Position numbers and translations under genes: made by a program. This document shows positions 61,851 to 64,000 of a stretch of 64,000 bases of DNA, one piece after another; position 1 is the stretch's first letter, and the number at the start of each line of letters is the position of its first letter. The notes beneath the pieces were generated by a model. The model worked only from the letters and a program-made list of their open reading frames with translations, had not been told where the DNA came from and made no database searches. This DNA is from Pedobacter frigiditerrae. GTDB taxonomy: Bacteria > Bacteroidota > Bacteroidia > Sphingobacteriales > Sphingobacteriaceae. The stretch covers positions 992,001 to 1,056,000 of the forward strand of contig NZ_SJSK01000001.1 in NCBI RefSeq assembly GCF_004331645.1. The letters are read 5' to 3'.

Positions 61851-63620
61851 ATGCTTAAACCTATTTATTTTTCTAAAATCGTCTATAGCTTCCTTTTATT
61901 GGTTTTGGCAACAAGACCAAGTTTTGCGCAGAGCGCGCTTTATGAGCAAACCAGTGAAATGGGTACAACAATCATTTCCTATCAAAGAGATATTGCCGCT
62001 ATCCAAGATTTTTATAGCCCGTCTCCACCCAATAATGGGGGTGGCTTTTCATTTAGGGGCAATAATACCTATGCATCTCCCGAGCAAAGGAAGCGATTAA
62101 TTGAAGTAAATGCCGATTACTTGGTAAAGCTGAAGCTATTGACATTTGATAAATTCAGTATTTATGGGAAAGTTGATTATATCTTAATTAAGAAGCAGAT
62201 TACAGCTAACCTAGGGCAGTTAAAAGAGGATGTGCTTGTTTATAAAGAAATTGAAAAATACATTCCCTTTGCCAACGAAATTTACGAGCTGGAAAAATTA
62301 CGCAGAAGAGGTACATATCTACAGGGTTCTGTAATTGCAGTTCGACTTACTAAAATCATGGGTCGGGTTGACTCCGCATCAGCAGTCTTAAGAAAAACAA
62401 ATGATTTCCAGGGAATAAATTTATCCATTGCCAATCGTGCCGTGAATGGCTTGGTTTCTAGGGTTAAGAGTTTTATCGATTTTTATGTGAATTACGATCC
62501 AGAATTTACGTGGTGGGTGCCTAAGCCTGCTGAAGATTTGAGTGCGGCTTTAAATAAGTACGCTCAAAATTTTGTGGTAAAAACAGAAAAAAGAGAAGGT
62601 AATGAAATCATTGGTACGCCTATAGGAAGGGAAGAACTGCAAAGGCAAATCACAGCAGAAATGATTCCTTATACGCCTGAACAGCTTTTACAGCTTGCCG
62701 AAAAAGAATTTGCATTTTGTGATAAGGAATTACTAAAGGCATCGAAAGAAATGGGTTTTGGTACCAATTGGAAAAAAGCGCAAGAGCAGGTGAAAAATAG
62801 CTATGTCCCAGTTGGTAGGCAGCCCGAACTTATTGTAAAGCTACAAAATGATGCCCTTGAGTTTATTAAGGCTAATCAATTAATGGATATTCCCGATTTG
62901 GCCAACGAAACTTGGGAAATGGAAATGATGAGTGCACAAAGACAATTGGTAAATCCGTTTTTTACTGGAGGAAAAGAAATTAGTATCTCCTATCCAACAC
63001 AAGCAATGTCGCAAGAAGACAAGCTGATGAGCATGAGAGGCAATAACCCTTATTTTTCGAGAGGTACTGTACAGCATGAGTTATTGCCCGGACATCACCT
63101 GCAATATTACATGAACAATCGCTACAAAGATTATAGGGGACTATTTTCAACTCCTTTTAGTGGAGAAGGATGGCCATTATATTGGGAGTTATTGTTGTAC
63201 GATAAAGGATTTGCGAAAACACCTGAGGAAAAGATTGGGATGCTATTTTGGCGCATGCACCGTTGTGCGAGGATACTTTTTTCCATAAATTATCATTTAG
63301 GCAAGTGGAATCCGAAACAATGCATAGACTTTTTAGTAGACAGAGTGGGACACGAGAAAGCCAATGCCGAAGGTGAAGTAAGGCGTTCGTTTGAAGGCGG
63401 TTATAGTCCATTGTACCAAATAGCCTATCTGGTAGGTGGTTTGCAAATCATGGCATTAAAAAATGAATTGGTAGATAAGGGCAAAATGTCTTACAAGCAA
63501 TTTCATGATGCAGTAATCAAGGAGAATCAAATTCCGATTGAAATGATAAGGGCAACATTAACCAATCAAAATTTAACGCGAGACTTTACTACGCAATGGA
63601 AATTTTACGATTTTAAGTAA
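61851..63620 (+). CDS. DUF885-family secreted protein
   Basis: 589 residues with a signal peptide (LLLVLATRPSFAQ). The C-terminal region has TVQHELLPGHHLQYYMNNRY, the H-E-x-x-PGHH zinc-type signature of DUF885, followed by FSGEGWPLYWELLLYDKGF and HLGKWNPKQCIDFLVDRVGHEKANAEGEVRR. DUF885 proteins are predicted zinc-dependent hydrolases, related in fold to carboxypeptidases; no substrate is known. It shares a probable transcript with the AraC gene (17-base gap) and precedes a permease gene by 26 bases, which suggests peptide breakdown followed by amino-acid uptake. Confidence 0.85.
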   Translation: MLKPIYFSKIVYSFLLLVLATRPSFAQSALYEQTSEMGTTIISYQRDIAAIQDFYSPSPPNNGGGFSFRGNNTYASPEQRKRLIEVNADYLVKLKLLTFDKFSIYGKVDYILIKKQITANLGQLKEDVLVYKEIEKYIPFANEIYELEKLRRRGTYLQGSVIAVRLTKIMGRVDSASAVLRKTNDFQGINLSIANRAVNGLVSRVKSFIDFYVNYDPEFTWWVPKPAEDLSAALNKYAQNFVVKTEKREGNEIIGTPIGREELQRQITAEMIPYTPEQLLQLAEKEFAFCDKELLKASKEMGFGTNWKKAQEQVKNSYVPVGRQPELIVKLQNDALEFIKANQLMDIPDLANETWEMEMMSAQRQLVNPFFTGGKEISISYPTQAMSQEDKLMSMRGNNPYFSRGTVQHELLPGHHLQYYMNNRYKDYRGLFSTPFSGEGWPLYWELLLYDKGFAKTPEEKIGMLFWRMHRCARILFSINYHLGKWNPKQCIDFLVDRVGHEKANAEGEVRRSFEGGYSPLYQIAYLVGGLQIMALKNELVDKGKMSYKQFHDAVIKENQIPIEMIRATLTNQNLTRDFTTQWKFYDFK

Positions 63621-63646
63621 CCAAACAACCAACAAACCAAACAATT

Positions 63647-64000
63647 ATGGAAGAAAACACGATGCAATTTAAGCCTAGCCTTAAGTTGATGGATGCTACT
63701 ATGCTCGTTGCGGGTAGCATGATAGGCTCAGGAATATTTATCGTAAGTGCCGATATCACCAGAAATGTGGGCAGCAGTGGCTGGCTACTTGTTGTCTGGC
63801 TAATTACGGGGTTCATGACACTTACTGCTGCCCTTAGTTATGGCGAACTAAGTGCAATGTTTCCCAAGGCAGGTGGGCAATACATATACCTCAAAGAGGC
63901 ATACAACCCCTTAGTTAGTTTTTTATACGGATGGAGTTTTTTTACAGTGATACAAACCGCTACCATTGCAGCGGTAGGTGTAGCTTTTGCTAAGTTCACA
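63647..64000 (+). CDS. APC-family amino acid permease, 5' part
   Basis: 118 codons run off the window end. Start ATG 63647 (MEENTMQFKPSLKLMDATML). The GSMIGSGIFIVSADI segment is the conserved unwound TM1 substrate site of APC transporters, followed by GWLLVVWLITGFMTLTAALSYGELSAMFPKAGGQYIYLKEAY (here quoted in parts: YGELSAMFPKAGGQYIYLKE is the family hallmark) and YGWSFFTVIQTATIAAVGVA as TM3. Inner-membrane amino-acid or polyamine uptake. Likely in the same operon as DUF885. Confidence 0.9.
   Translation, partial: MEENTMQFKPSLKLMDATMLVAGSMIGSGIFIVSADITRNVGSSGWLLVVWLITGFMTLTAALSYGELSAMFPKAGGQYIYLKEAYNPLVSFLYGWSFFTVIQTATIAAVGVAFAKFT

Overview
The window is AT-rich chromosomal DNA from a member of the Bacteroidota, most likely Sphingobacteriaceae and Pedobacter-like. 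The evidence is three SusC/SusD pairs, many MKK-type lipoproteins with a short lipobox, a NagB fused to a PIG-L deacetylase, a protein with a type IX secretion (gliding) C-terminal domain, and a tRNA promoter of the TTG-N19-TAnnTTTG type. No rRNA operon, CRISPR array or intact insertion sequence was seen.

Layout. 1-4595: the 3' part of fabD and a very large orphan sensor histidine kinase. 4600-8553: a membrane-anchored coiled-coil protein, a secreted family-10-like glycosyl hydrolase and an LVIVD-repeat lipoprotein. 8660-16089: an M16 peptidase, a NagX-like acyltransferase and NagB/PIG-L on the minus strand, facing a divergent anmK. This is an amino-sugar and peptidoglycan recycling block. 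16550-30110: two SusCD loci with a DeoR regulator between them, a DUF4397 lipoprotein and a beta-helix protein that is a likely type IX cargo. 30342-32732: two small proteins and a C-terminal processing protease. 32974-38735: a third SusCD pair with a DUF1735 lipoprotein. 38864-44649: ferredoxin and its reductase, a prolyl oligopeptidase, LpxH-like hydrolase and prfA. 44744-44817: tRNA-Asp.

44818-50158 is an accessory island placed directly behind tRNA-Asp. It carries two divergent copies of the three-Cys-motif partner protein TcmP around one Gp37/Gp68-type three-Cys-motif protein, followed by a DarT/DarG toxin-antitoxin pair. Its right edge holds a strong terminator, a short tRNA-3'-end-like fragment and a C-terminal scrap that resembles a GH92 mannosidase. 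This is the most interesting part of the window: a probable anti-phage or genome-maintenance cassette whose TcmP/Gp37-Gp68 part has no function that I know to be established.

50159-64000 is a carbohydrate-use region without its own SusCD: a small lipoprotein, a LamG plus GH127/GH146-type beta-L-arabinofuranosidase, a DUF6055 metallopeptidase-like protein, a large DUF5695 protein, a GH97 enzyme, an AraC regulator, a DUF885 protein and the start of an APC-type amino acid permease. The first four secreted proteins are co-directional. GH97 and the AraC regulator diverge around a 340-base gap that contains a direct repeat spaced two helical turns apart.
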